A stretch of DNA of 64,000 nucleotides from UMGS1251 sp036666555. GTDB taxonomy: Bacteria > Bacillota > Clostridia > Lachnospirales > Lachnospiraceae. This document shows positions 33,370 to 41,800 of this stretch, one piece after another. The notes under the pieces are model-generated. The model saw nothing but the letters and a program-made list of their open reading frames with translations, had not been told where the DNA came from and did no database searches. A program made the translations under genes and the position numbers. Location: assembly GCA_036666555.1 (NCBI GenBank), contig JAVWVS010000005.1, positions 1 to 64,000 on the forward strand, given 5' to 3'. The stretch's first letter is position 1. Every line of letters starts with the position of its first letter.

Positions 33370-33429
33370 AACAAAGGAGCTGTGCACAACTGATATTCAT
33401 CAATCAGCTAGTGCAACAGCTCCTTTGTT
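33370..33429. terminator. Long stem-loop between convergent genes
   Basis: AACAAAGGAGCTGTGCAC at the left pairs with GTGCAACAGCTCCTTTGTT at the right, with one bulge, and an inner CTGAT/ATCAG pair extends it. It lies between convergent genes, 8 bp past the APC permease stop, so it probably ends the minus-strand transcript and may act in both directions. T-runs outside the stem are short. Confidence 0.6.
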
Positions 33430-33436
33430 CTTGCCA

Positions 33437-34864
33437 CTATTTTTTCTCTTTCTTTTCGAAATCATTCAATTCAATATCCAGCACCCGACCAAAATCAGGG
33501 AATTTTCTTTTTGCATAAATATAAAAACAGATGCCAAGTATTGTCCATAAGCCGATGATAGACCATTCCGGGAAACCAAGTCCGGAAGGCATTCCAGGAA
33601 GATAAAGAATCAGCATTAAACCGCTTAATAAAATAGCCATTACTCCTACGAATTTATAAGGACCGACTTTGTATGGACGTGCCATATTTGGTTCTTTTTT
33701 ACGCAGTACCAAGAAGGATATAGATACCATTAGGTATGCAGTTACTGCTCCGATACCACCTGCATCGGTAAGCCATCCCATCATGGCACGTCCAAAAAAT
33801 GGAGCCACGCAGGAGATAAATCCAATGAGTAAAACAGCAGTGGTAGGTGTTTTATATTTGGGATGTATTTTCGCAAGTGATTGTGGCAAGCATTTTGCAT
33901 CGGCAAGTGCATAAATCGCACGGCTTCCACCCATGAAGAAGGAGTTCCAACTGGATAAGATGCCGGCCATACCTCCTACAATCAATACCTTAGCCATCAT
34001 TTCACTGTTGCCAAATGCTTTTTTCATTGCATCCGCAGTAACCAGGACAGAAGACTGCATTTCTTTGTGGGTCATCATCAGAGAAACAGCGATGATAATC
34101 ATCCCATACCAGATGACTGCGGATGCGATGGAAATCAGAATAATTTTTCCGATTTGTTTAAAAGGAAGAGCAATTTCTTCAGCAGCCTGTGGAATTACAT
34201 CAAAACCAACAAACATAAAAGGTGTCATAACAGCTACTGATAAGATACCGGCAGAACCATTGTGAAAGAGAGGCTTGGTATTGGCAACTTCTCCGCTAAA
34301 ACCGGAACCAACAATCAATAAGATACCGATTCCGGCAATGACGATGGTTAATACACTTTGTAAAAAAGCGGCCGGTTTTACGCCGATATAATTTACAATG
34401 GTAATGATGATGGAACTGACTACACCTACAGCAACCCAGGAGGCATAGATATCAAAACCCTGCACGGTAAACATGTAGCCTTTTAAAAAATTCGGCGCAA
34501 TGTATTCTAATACAGTGGGTAATGCACATGCTTCAAAAGCAACGACACCTACGTATCCGAGAATAATGGCCCAAGTACATAAAAAGGACCAGTTAGGACC
34601 AAGAGCCCGCAGACTAAAAATCTGTTCCCCACCACATTGTGGCATAGCGGAGGTTAATTCTGCATAAGTCAGTCCTACGAACATAACCATGATTCCACCC
34701 ATTGCAAATGCAATTACCGCACCAATGGTTCCGGCCTTTAAAATCCATTGACCGGCCATGACTACCCAGCCCCAACCGATCATCGCTCCAAAGGCAATGG
34801 CAAATACATCTTTTTTTCCTAATACACGATCAAATTTACTTTTTTGAGTTTGTCTTTCACTCAT
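33437..34864 (-). CDS. APC superfamily amino-acid permease
   Basis: A 475-residue carrier with about twelve membrane segments. It has the APC-type first helix AIAFGAMIGWGWVVMAGQWI and TYAELTSAMPQCGGEQIF, and a hydrophilic C-terminus. APC carriers move amino acids or amines by proton symport or exchange; substrate not readable. The ATG at 34864 is preferred over 34879 because GGGGA lies about 9 bp before it. It is followed on its strand by a long hairpin. The small membrane protein gene 33 bp upstream on the same strand may share its transcript. Confidence 0.85.
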   Translation of the reverse strand: MSERQTQKSKFDRVLGKKDVFAIAFGAMIGWGWVVMAGQWILKAGTIGAVIAFAMGGIMVMFVGLTYAELTSAMPQCGGEQIFSLRALGPNWSFLCTWAIILGYVGVVAFEACALPTVLEYIAPNFLKGYMFTVQGFDIYASWVAVGVVSSIIITIVNYIGVKPAAFLQSVLTIVIAGIGILLIVGSGFSGEVANTKPLFHNGSAGILSVAVMTPFMFVGFDVIPQAAEEIALPFKQIGKIILISIASAVIWYGMIIIAVSLMMTHKEMQSSVLVTADAMKKAFGNSEMMAKVLIVGGMAGILSSWNSFFMGGSRAIYALADAKCLPQSLAKIHPKYKTPTTAVLLIGFISCVAPFFGRAMMGWLTDAGGIGAVTAYLMVSISFLVLRKKEPNMARPYKVGPYKFVGVMAILLSGLMLILYLPGMPSGLGFPEWSIIGLWTILGICFYIYAKRKFPDFGRVLDIELNDFEKKEKK

Positions 34865-34897
34865 AATATCATTCCCCATTCTTTCTTTATTTTGTAT

Positions 34898-35290
34898 TTA
34901 GACGGTTAAAAATAAAAGATTATCTTTCTTACCATCACTTTGATATAGAATCGTTAGACGCTTCATCAAAAGTGGAGGTCTGAAAATTCGTAGAAGAAGA
35001 AATAAAATATGCAAAATAAGACAAGAAAAGAGTGCGTTCGCATCCCTGTGGATAACGGCAGAATTATTTTCTTGAAACGTGGATGTAAATGTATTTTCGC
35101 ATAAGGGGTCATTGGATAAGAGCTGAGAGATGTGGGCAGAGGTATGTGAAACGTTGTCGCGGGCGGTCTGCACAGAGGAGTCCATGTATGGAAGCGCTTG
35201 TGTCTGCTGATAAGAAACAGATACAAAAAAACAATATAAAAAGAAGGTCACCAAAAATACAAGCGTACGCTGAAAAACCTTGTATTTCAT
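34898..35290 (-). CDS. Small membrane protein of unknown function
   Basis: A 130-residue protein with a hydrophobic N-terminal segment (about 9-30, LVFLVTFFLYCFFVSVSY) and a second one at about 86-105 (LFSCLILHILFLLLRI), with a polar middle of about 55 residues containing two cysteines and several histidines. The start has an excellent site, AAGGAAGGTGATC. The first segment could be a signal. No known family is recognised. It lies between the YqeY gene and the APC permease, all on the minus strand. Confidence 0.55.
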   Translation of the reverse strand: MKYKVFQRTLVFLVTFFLYCFFVSVSYQQTQALPYMDSSVQTARDNVSHTSAHISQLLSNDPLCENTFTSTFQENNSAVIHRDANALFSCLILHILFLLLRIFRPPLLMKRLTILYQSDGKKDNLLFLTV

Positions 35291-35322
35291 AAGATCACCT
35301 TCCTTTCGCAGTTTAGAATCAT

Positions 35323-35772
35323 TTATTCGGTCATAAATGTGGAAACAATATCATTGACTAGTTTACCATCGGATTTTCCTTTTACCTTTGGCATTAAGGC
35401 CTTCATGATTTTTCCTTTATCTTTTGCAGTGGGTGTGTCTAACGAAAGTTCTGAAAGTGTGGCGGCGATTATTTCGCGGATGGCCGTTTCATCCATCATC
35501 TGTGGAGCATACTGTTCCAAAACAGCAAGGCGTTTGTTACATTCTTCAATAATTGCAGTTCGGTCCACCGGTGTTGTCTCTAATGTTTCTTTTGTCTGTT
35601 TTATTTCTTTTAAAATAACTTGAATTTCTTCTTCTTGTGTTAAATCTTCCCGCTTATCAATTGCTTTGTTCTTAAGGGCAGAAAGTAGCATGGAAAGTGT
35701 TTCTTTTTTCTCTTTTTCTCCGGCCTTCATGGCGGCAATCATATCGCGTCTTACTTCTTCAATTTTATTCAT
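35323..35772 (-). CDS. GatB/YqeY-domain protein
   Basis: A 149-residue protein of the YqeY family: MNKIEEVRRDMIAAMKAGEKEKKETLSMLLSALKNKAID, then the C-terminal GKIMKALMPKVKGKSDGKLVNDIV typical of the GatB tail. The domain resembles the tRNA-binding tail of amidotransferase subunit GatB; the role of the stand-alone form is unsettled. AGGAGG precedes the start. It is widely found in Firmicutes. Confidence 0.9.
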   Translation of the reverse strand: MNKIEEVRRDMIAAMKAGEKEKKETLSMLLSALKNKAIDKREDLTQEEEIQVILKEIKQTKETLETTPVDRTAIIEECNKRLAVLEQYAPQMMDETAIREIIAATLSELSLDTPTAKDKGKIMKALMPKVKGKSDGKLVNDIVSTFMTE

Positions 35773-35837
35773 AGAAACCTCCTAAAAACATCAAATATTG
35801 ATACCATTATAACGGAAATGAAACAAAATAGCCAGTG

Positions 35838-36443
35838 TTAATTGTTAATTTTATGACTATCTATAATAGAATGGATGGTACGAAACAGATAAGGCTTGTA
35901 TTTTTCTATTGGTAAAGGTTCTTCATAAAGGATGGAATTGTAACAGGTAGAGCCTGTTAATTCTATAATGGTAAACAGCATGACTTCCGGTTTTTCGTAG
36001 CGATAGTCGTCCTTTTGCAGTAAGCGGAGATAGGCATCATAAAAATTAAGTCCGGTGTCTCCATCCGATACGTGCAATGCTGTTTTAAAAATGCCCCAGA
36101 CCAGATTTTTGGAAATGAAAGTAAGTAAGGAAGGATTGGCGGCAAGTGCATCAATAATATGATTGGTGACAAAAATCAATTGCGCTTCCACACCGGTGAG
36201 AGTTGTTTTTTCCAAGTCCTGATTTGCAGAGGTAAACAAATCACTTGCTTTGTGGGAAATTAATTTATTGCGAAGGTCATATTTATCAGAAAAATAAAGA
36301 TAGAAAGTCCCTTTGGCTACACCTGCTTTTTCTACAATGTCGGATATGGCAGTTTTTTGCAATCCTTTCGTAGTAAATAATTCATAGGCGGTATTGAAAA
36401 GGGAATCCCTTTTTATTTTTTTCTTTTCCTGCATATTACTCAT
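35838..36443 (-). CDS. TetR family regulator of the MMPL operon
   Basis: A 201-residue TetR protein: RDSLFNTAYELFTTKGLQKTAISDIVEKAGVAKGTFYLYFSDKYDL is a typical DNA-binding domain, followed by an all-helical ligand domain. ATG 36443 is chosen because GGGAGG lies 7 bp upstream; the frame before it is a leader. It is divergent from the MMPL transporter, and three 13-bp palindromes lie between the two starts, one over each -35 box. It should therefore repress both itself and the transporter operon. The inducer is unknown. Confidence 0.92.
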   Translation of the reverse strand: MSNMQEKKKIKRDSLFNTAYELFTTKGLQKTAISDIVEKAGVAKGTFYLYFSDKYDLRNKLISHKASDLFTSANQDLEKTTLTGVEAQLIFVTNHIIDALAANPSLLTFISKNLVWGIFKTALHVSDGDTGLNFYDAYLRLLQKDDYRYEKPEVMLFTIIELTGSTCYNSILYEEPLPIEKYKPYLFRTIHSIIDSHKINN

Positions 36444-36487
36444 GGTAGTCCCTCCCGTAGTGTTTAACGTGTACTTCACATATAGAT

Positions 36488-36517
36488 AGTATAACGCTAA
36501 AAATGACTAAAAGTCAA
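36488..36517 (-). promoter_or_regulatory. Promoter of the TetR gene
   Basis: On the minus strand TTGACT (36517-36512), 18 bp, TATACT (36493-36488). The -35 box overlaps the first operator. Confidence 0.75.
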
Positions 36518-36592
36518 TAAAGTAGTGAAAAAGTATTGACTAATGGTCATTTCTGTAGTATAACACTAAATGAAATAAATGACCAATGGTCA
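36504..36592. promoter_or_regulatory. Three TetR operators
   Basis: TGACTAAAAGTCA at 36504-36516, TGACTAATGGTCA at 36537-36549 and TGACCAATGGTCA at 36580-36592. The first and third are perfect 13-bp palindromes and the second departs at one pair. The first overlaps the TetR -35 box, the second overlaps the MMPL -35 box and the third lies downstream of the MMPL promoter. Repression of both directions is the simplest reading. Confidence 0.8.
36536..36564 (+). promoter_or_regulatory. Promoter of the MMPL operon
   Basis: TTGACT (36536-36541), 17 bp, TATAAC (36559-36564), overlapped by the second operator. Confidence 0.75.
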
Positions 36593-36610
36593 CTGAAAGA
36601 GGGAAAAAGT

Positions 36611-38683
36611 ATGATAAAGGCGGGAAAATGGATTGCCAGACATAGGAAATTCATTGTATGTTTGGCAATTTTGTTATTGATTCCATCGGTATTTGGAATC
36701 AAAAAAACAAAGATTAATTACGACGTCTTAAGTTATTTGCCAAGCAGTCTGGAGACGGTAAAAGGGCAGGATCTGCTTGTAGACGAATTTGGTATGGGTG
36801 CATTTTCCATTGTCATTGTGGAAGATATGCAGCCGAAAGATACCGTAAAGTTAGAAGAACAAATGGAGGGAATAGCACATGTAAAGGATGTGCTTTGGTA
36901 TGATGACCTTGCAGATATCAGTGTACCGATTCAAGTATTACCATCGGAGGTAAAAGAGGCATTTAATCATGGGAATGCAACGATGATGGTAGCGTTGTTT
37001 GAGCAGACTACTTCCTCGGATGATACGATGAAAGCGGTGAGTCAGATGAGAACACTTTGTAAAAAACAGTGTTTTGTCAGTGGAATGTCCGGGGTCGTTA
37101 CGGACATTAAGAATTTATCTTTACAAGAAATGCCGGTATATGTGGTAATCGCAGCCACACTGAGTCTCTTGGTATTGATGCTGACCATGGAATCCTGGAT
37201 CGTACCGGTACTGTTCCTATTAAGTATTGGAATGGCAATTTTATATAATTTGGGGAGCAATGTGTTTTTAGGAGAAATATCTTATATCACCAAGGCATTG
37301 ACGGCAGTATTACAGCTGGGTGTCACCATGGATTATTCCATTTTTTTACTGAACAGTTATGATGAAAATCAACAACGATTTCCCGGGGAAAAGGAACGTG
37401 CTATGGCACATGCTATTTCCAATACGTTTAAATCCATTACAGGAAGTTCGGTGACGACCATTGCAGGTTTTGCCGCATTATGTTTTATGACATTTGCATT
37501 GGGGCGAGATATCGGAATTGTAATGTCTAAGGGCGTAGTGATTGGTGTACTTTGCTGTGTTACACTGCTGCCATCTCTCATTCTTATTTTTGACAAAGCC
37601 ATCGAGAAGACGAAACATAAAGCAATTGTACCGGATCTGCGAAAAATATCAGATTTTATCACGAAGCATTACCGCGTATGGCTGGTCCTATTTGCAATCT
37701 TGCTGCTTCCGGCCATTTATGGAAATAATCACACAAAGGTGTATTATAACATCGATAAAGGATTACCATCCACGCTGCAAAGCTCTATTGCAAATAAAAA
37801 GCTGGAAAAAGATTTTAAGATGAATAGCGTGTATATGGTGCTTCTAAAAAACCAGGAACTTCAAAGGAAAGATAAAAATGAATTATTAAAGAAAATGGAA
37901 CAGGTAAAGGGAGTCAAATGGACCCTTGGAATGGAGTCTATGGTAGGCCCTAGTATTCCGGAAGATATGGTGCCGGCTGATGTGGAGGAAATGTTGAAAA
38001 GCGATCAGTATGAGGTCCAGTTTATTTGTTCCAATTATAAAACAGCCACAGACCAGATGAATCGTCAGGTGGCTCATATTAATAAAATTGTAAAATCATA
38101 TAGCAAAGGTTCCATTGTAATCGGGGAAGCACCATTGACAAAAGATTTAGCGGTAGTCACCGACACCGATATGAAAAATGTAAATATTGCTTCGGTCATT
38201 GCCATTTTCGTGATTATTATGCTGGTGTTCAAATCCATATCGCTTCCAGTGATTTTAGTCAGCGTGATTGAATTTGCAATTTTTGTAAATATGGCTGTTC
38301 CATACTATATGAACACTTCTCTTCCATTTGTGGCAAGTATTGTTATTGGAACCATACAGTTAGGTGCTACAGTGGATTACGCTATTTTGATGACTAGCCG
38401 TTATCAGAAAGAACGCTTCCGGGGAAAACCCAAACAAGAAGCAATTCGAATTGCGCATGAATTGTCTATGAAATCCATTCTCATCAGTGGTGTTAGCTTT
38501 TTTGCAGCTACATTTGGCGTAGGATTGTATTCGAAAATTGATATGATTAGTTCTATTTGTACATTGCTGTCAAGAGGTGCCATTATTAGTACCCTTGTAG
38601 TCATCACTATTCTTCCGGCTATGTTCATGATATTTGATAAAGTGATTTGCAAAACATCTAAGGATTTTCAACCCAAAAAATAA
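36611..38683 (+). CDS. MMPL/RND family transporter
   Basis: A 690-residue polytopic protein with two halves, each a membrane segment, a large external loop and a five-helix bundle. The conserved sites LQLGVTMDYSIFLLNSYDE in the first bundle and IQLGATVDYAILMTSRY in the second carry the Asp-Tyr pair typical of proton-coupled MMPL carriers. It probably moves lipids or hydrophobic compounds out. ATG 36611 is used since AGAGGG precedes it and the frame before it runs through operator sequence. It is followed after 15 bp by a secreted repeat protein. Confidence 0.85.
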   Translation: MIKAGKWIARHRKFIVCLAILLLIPSVFGIKKTKINYDVLSYLPSSLETVKGQDLLVDEFGMGAFSIVIVEDMQPKDTVKLEEQMEGIAHVKDVLWYDDLADISVPIQVLPSEVKEAFNHGNATMMVALFEQTTSSDDTMKAVSQMRTLCKKQCFVSGMSGVVTDIKNLSLQEMPVYVVIAATLSLLVLMLTMESWIVPVLFLLSIGMAILYNLGSNVFLGEISYITKALTAVLQLGVTMDYSIFLLNSYDENQQRFPGEKERAMAHAISNTFKSITGSSVTTIAGFAALCFMTFALGRDIGIVMSKGVVIGVLCCVTLLPSLILIFDKAIEKTKHKAIVPDLRKISDFITKHYRVWLVLFAILLLPAIYGNNHTKVYYNIDKGLPSTLQSSIANKKLEKDFKMNSVYMVLLKNQELQRKDKNELLKKMEQVKGVKWTLGMESMVGPSIPEDMVPADVEEMLKSDQYEVQFICSNYKTATDQMNRQVAHINKIVKSYSKGSIVIGEAPLTKDLAVVTDTDMKNVNIASVIAIFVIIMLVFKSISLPVILVSVIEFAIFVNMAVPYYMNTSLPFVASIVIGTIQLGATVDYAILMTSRYQKERFRGKPKQEAIRIAHELSMKSILISGVSFFAATFGVGLYSKIDMISSICTLLSRGAIISTLVVITILPAMFMIFDKVICKTSKDFQPKK

Positions 38684-38698
38684 AAGGAGGATTCCGAT

Positions 38699-40438
38699 AT
38701 GAATCAAAATAATAAATGGAAAAAAGTAACCATAGCAGGAATAACCGCAGTGGCAGTAACCGTAGGGGCTTTGTGCAGCTCCGCTGGTCAGAAAAACGTG
38801 CTAGCTGCCACCCCAGACAAACCGGAAACACTTTTTAAAGAAGAAACCGTATATGTGACAGCTAAGGCAGATGGAACACCGGTAAACACCGTGGTCAGTG
38901 ATTGGATGAAAAACGCAGGAACGGTAGCCGAACTTTCGGATCAAACCATACTGACCGATATTGAAAATGTAAAAGGGAATGAGACTTACACAAAAGGTGC
39001 CAATCATCAGATTACTTGGAAAACCAAGGGTACGGATATTTATTATCAAGGGAAATCAGAAAAGAATCCGGCGGTGGGTGTAAACATCACATACAAGCTG
39101 AATGGAAAGGATGTAACAGCCAAGCAGATCAAGGGAAAAACAGGAAAAATGGAAATGCATATCGCATATACCAATCAGCAGAAACAAGAGGATATGTATG
39201 TGCCTTTTACAATGATTACCGGTGTTATGCTGCCTACCAATCAGTTCCAAAATGTTTCGGTAGATCATGGAAAAATAGTATCCGATGCGGATAAGGTGAT
39301 GGTGGTAGGAATAGGATTTCCAGGACTGAAAGAAAATTTAGATTTGAAAGAGGCACCGGTGACAATTCCTATCTCAGATTGTGTCACAATCACTGCCGAT
39401 GTAACCGATTTTTCCATGGGTGCAACATTTACAGCAGCATCTTCAGATGGGATGGACCAAGCCGGATTCACAGAGGTTCAAAATTATGAGCAGTTAGAAA
39501 CGTCGCTAAATAAACTGACCGAAGGAACCCATTTACTAGATGGAAAATCGGTGGAATTGAAAGCGGGAATCCAAAAGCTGGCAGAGGGAGTGGAAGCTTA
39601 TACGGATGGAGAGGAAGCATTGTCTTCGGGAACCAAGCAGCTATTAGGAGGAACTCAAAATATACAGGAAGGAACCAATCGGCTTCAATCGGGTGCCAGT
39701 GAATTGCAAAGTGGAATAGAAGCGGCTAAAGCGGGGGCTGACCAGTTGGTGGCAGGTTATGAAAATGGAGTTACCGAGGGAGCGCAACAGTTAGAAGACG
39801 GTACGGCCCAATTATATGGCACAGTAGAGCAAATGTCAGGTGGCTTGCAAAATGTTCCATTGCCCACGCAGGAGCAGATTGATGAATTGGCACAGATGGG
39901 AGATGTGGCAGGAGCACAAGCAGTGGCGGCAACCGTAGGAGCCATGCAGCAAGTGCTAAACCAAGCGGGAGCGTTGGAAGGTGCTACCAAACAGTTGTCA
40001 GTGGGGGCGGCAGACTTAAATGGAGGAATCGTGCAATTGGCAGATGGAACCAGTGACTTGCAAAGTGGACTTTCTAAGCTGCAACAAGGAGGAGAGCAGA
40101 TAAACGTTGGCCTTGGTACACTGGGAGAAGGTGTGGGACAGCTTCAAGATGGAGCTCAGACACTGAATGACGGAGCCACAAAACTGCAGCAGTCTAATGG
40201 ACAACTTTTATCCGGCACATCGGCACTCGTAGCAGGCGGTGAGCACTTGACTACGGGGACAAGTACATTAGCTGCTGGAGCAGGTACTTTGCAAAATGGA
40301 ATGCAGAAATTCCAACAAGTAAAAACCAGAATGGATAAAATGATGGAACTGGGAAAAAATTATAAATCATTTGCAGGGATAGATTCCAAAATGGATGGAA
40401 GTGTTAAATTTGTCATTGAGACAAAAGAAATAAAATAA
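38699..40438 (+). CDS. Secreted YhgE/Pip-like heptad-repeat protein
   Basis: A 579-residue exported protein. The signal peptide (MNQNNKWKKVTIAGITAVAVTVGALC...) appears to end near AAT, and the middle (about 35-250) is a beta-rich domain. From about 270 to 540 there are repeated seven-residue units with small residues and Gly (L..GT..L..G), the pattern seen in YhgE/Pip proteins. Unlike those, no C-terminal membrane segment is seen. It may form an extended helical rod outside the cell with the MMPL carrier next to it; that pairing is inferred from the operon. Confidence 0.7.
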   Translation: MNQNNKWKKVTIAGITAVAVTVGALCSSAGQKNVLAATPDKPETLFKEETVYVTAKADGTPVNTVVSDWMKNAGTVAELSDQTILTDIENVKGNETYTKGANHQITWKTKGTDIYYQGKSEKNPAVGVNITYKLNGKDVTAKQIKGKTGKMEMHIAYTNQQKQEDMYVPFTMITGVMLPTNQFQNVSVDHGKIVSDADKVMVVGIGFPGLKENLDLKEAPVTIPISDCVTITADVTDFSMGATFTAASSDGMDQAGFTEVQNYEQLETSLNKLTEGTHLLDGKSVELKAGIQKLAEGVEAYTDGEEALSSGTKQLLGGTQNIQEGTNRLQSGASELQSGIEAAKAGADQLVAGYENGVTEGAQQLEDGTAQLYGTVEQMSGGLQNVPLPTQEQIDELAQMGDVAGAQAVAATVGAMQQVLNQAGALEGATKQLSVGAADLNGGIVQLADGTSDLQSGLSKLQQGGEQINVGLGTLGEGVGQLQDGAQTLNDGATKLQQSNGQLLSGTSALVAGGEHLTTGTSTLAAGAGTLQNGMQKFQQVKTRMDKMMELGKNYKSFAGIDSKMDGSVKFVIETKEIK

Positions 40439-40446
40439 AAGGGATA

Positions 40447-40476
40447 CACATAAAAACCTCTATTTGGCTCATACTA
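40447..40476 (+). promoter_or_regulatory. SigG-like promoter of spoVT
   Basis: CATACTA at 40470-40476 matches the SigG -10 element, with CACATA 17 bp upstream as a partial -35 element. In known sporulators spoVT belongs to the SigG regulon. Confidence 0.5.
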
Positions 40477-40494
40477 ACATTACCAAAAATGTTA
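40475..40494. promoter_or_regulatory. Palindrome at the spoVT transcription start
   Basis: TAACATT and AATGTTA flank a 6-bp centre, overlapping the end of the -10 element. It could be an operator for SpoVT itself, which is known to control its own gene in Bacillus. Confidence 0.45.
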
Positions 40495-40519
40495 AGGATT
40501 ACAAATGGAGGTATTTTAT

Positions 40520-41068
40520 ATGAAAGCAACGGGAATTGTGCGCAGAATTGATGATTTGGGACGTGTGGTAATCCCAAAGGAAATTAGAAGGACACTTCGT
40601 ATTCGCGAAGGAGATCCGCTTGAGATATTTACAGACCGTGAAGGCGAGATTATTTTGAAAAAGTACTCACCCATTGGGGAATTGGGAACGTTTGCCAGAC
40701 AGTATGCGGAAAGTTTGTCACAGACCATGGGAAGTATTGTGTGTGTGACCGATCGTGACCAAATTATTGCGGCAGCAGGAAATGGGAAAAAAGAGCTGCA
40801 GGACAAAGATATTAGCAGACAACTTCAAAATAGTATTGAACAACGGGAGCAAATTGTGGCAGGAATGGAAGAGAAAAAATATATAAAAATTGTGGCGGAA
40901 CAATCGGAAGAATACCCTTGGCAGGTGATATGCCCCATTCTATGTGAGGGAGATGCAATTGGTTCTGTGGTCTTTTTGGAAAAAGAAACCAAGAAAAAAA
41001 TGGGAGATACCGAACAAAAGTTGGCATTGTGTGCAGCCGGATTTTTAGGAAGACAGATGGAACAGTAA
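40520..41068 (+). CDS. spoVT: SpoVT-like AbrB family regulator
   Basis: A 182-residue protein with an N-terminal AbrB swapped-hairpin domain (MKATGIVRRIDDLGRVVIPKEIRRTLRIREGDPLEIF) and a C-terminal GAF-like domain ending in LGRQMEQ. SpoVT tunes SigG-dependent genes in the forespore. ATG 40520 is used because GGAGG lies 8 bp upstream; the earlier in-frame ATG at 40505 is too close to that site. It stands alone, with a SigG-like promoter before it. Confidence 0.9.
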   Translation: MKATGIVRRIDDLGRVVIPKEIRRTLRIREGDPLEIFTDREGEIILKKYSPIGELGTFARQYAESLSQTMGSIVCVTDRDQIIAAAGNGKKELQDKDISRQLQNSIEQREQIVAGMEEKKYIKIVAEQSEEYPWQVICPILCEGDAIGSVVFLEKETKKKMGDTEQKLALCAAGFLGRQMEQ

Positions 41069-41121
41069 TGTCATAAACTTCTTTGTACAATCATATGATG
41101 TGATAGACAAGGAGGGATGGG

Positions 41122-41496
41122 ATGGAAAAAAAGATTCGAAAAGAATCCAAGATGATTTGGATATTAAAAGCACTTCTGGTTTCTTATGGAGTGACCGGAG
41201 TGCTGCTTTTAGTGCTGACACTTTTACTTTATAAACTGGATTTAGATGAGCAAAAGGTGACGGTAGGAATCATTACCGTCTATGTATTATCTACATTTGC
41301 AGGTGGAATTGTCCTGGGAAAGCTTGCAAAAGTACGCAAGTTTGTATGGGGAATATCTCTGGGGCTTACTTATTTTGCATTGCTCCTGCTTATATCTTTG
41401 GGAGTATATCATACGCTGCATGGAAATGGAATCAACGTGGTATCTACGTTTCTGCTATGTGCGGGAGGAGGTATGCTGGGCGGGATGGTCTCGTAG
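41122..41496 (+). CDS. TIGR04086-like membrane protein
   Basis: A 124-residue protein with four membrane segments (about 12-33, 48-68, 75-95 and 103-122) and a basic start MEKKIRKESK. Its make-up and its place just before the SCIFF gene match my recollection of the TIGR04086 family of putative membrane proteins. The function is unknown. AAGGAGG precedes the ATG. A candidate promoter for scfA begins 14 bp after its stop. Confidence 0.65.
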   Translation: MEKKIRKESKMIWILKALLVSYGVTGVLLLVLTLLLYKLDLDEQKVTVGIITVYVLSTFAGGIVLGKLAKVRKFVWGISLGLTYFALLLLISLGVYHTLHGNGINVVSTFLLCAGGGMLGGMVS

Positions 41497-41509
41497 GTAA
41501 AAAAAGTGC

Positions 41510-41538
41510 TTTAAAAACAAAGAGCGCTGTGATATAAT
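41510..41538 (+). promoter_or_regulatory. Candidate scfA promoter
   Basis: TTTAAA (41510-41515), 17 bp, TATAAT (41533-41538), 36 bp before the scfA start. Confidence 0.6.
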
Positions 41539-41573
41539 AACAGAAGTCAAAGGAAGCGTAAGGAGGAAATACG

Positions 41574-41717
41574 ATGAAACATATTAAAACATTAAATACA
41601 CAGACATTAAACCATACAATGAAAAAGGGCGGCTGTGGAGAGTGCCAGACCTCTTGCCAGTCTGCATGCAAGACATCTTGTACGGTAGGGAACCAGACTT
41701 GTGAACAGAAGAAATAA
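41574..41717 (+). CDS. scfA: SCIFF precursor peptide (six cysteines in forty-five residues)
   Basis: A 47-residue peptide, too short for most ORF lists, that matches the SCIFF family almost exactly: leader MKHIKTLNTQTLNHTMKKGG, then cysteines at 21, 24, 28, 32, 36 and 43 (CGECQTSCQSACKTSC...). It is a ribosomally made peptide in which the maturase ScfB forms thioether links between cysteines and other residues. It is near-universal in Clostridia, and its job is unsettled. AAGGAGG precedes the ATG. A strong stem-loop follows before scfB. Confidence 0.97.
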   Translation: MKHIKTLNTQTLNHTMKKGGCGECQTSCQSACKTSCTVGNQTCEQKK

Positions 41718-41741
41718 CTGATATTGCATACGGAAAGTCAA

Positions 41742-41763
41742 GGCAGCGGCTTCGGTCGCTGCC
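41742..41763 (+). terminator. UUCG-capped stem-loop between scfA and scfB
   Basis: GGCAGCGG pairs with TCGCTGCC (one G-T pair) around CTTCGG, an exceptionally stable tetraloop. No proper T-run follows, so it may be a partial terminator or an RNA-stabilising or processing element that raises peptide over maturase mRNA. Confidence 0.65.
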
Positions 41764-41800
41764 TATTACTGTTAAAAGAATAGGAAAGGGGTATCTGACC

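Noticed and set aside
33370..33429. The long stem-loop as an insertion-sequence end
   Set aside because: No transposase, no second end and no target duplication are visible.
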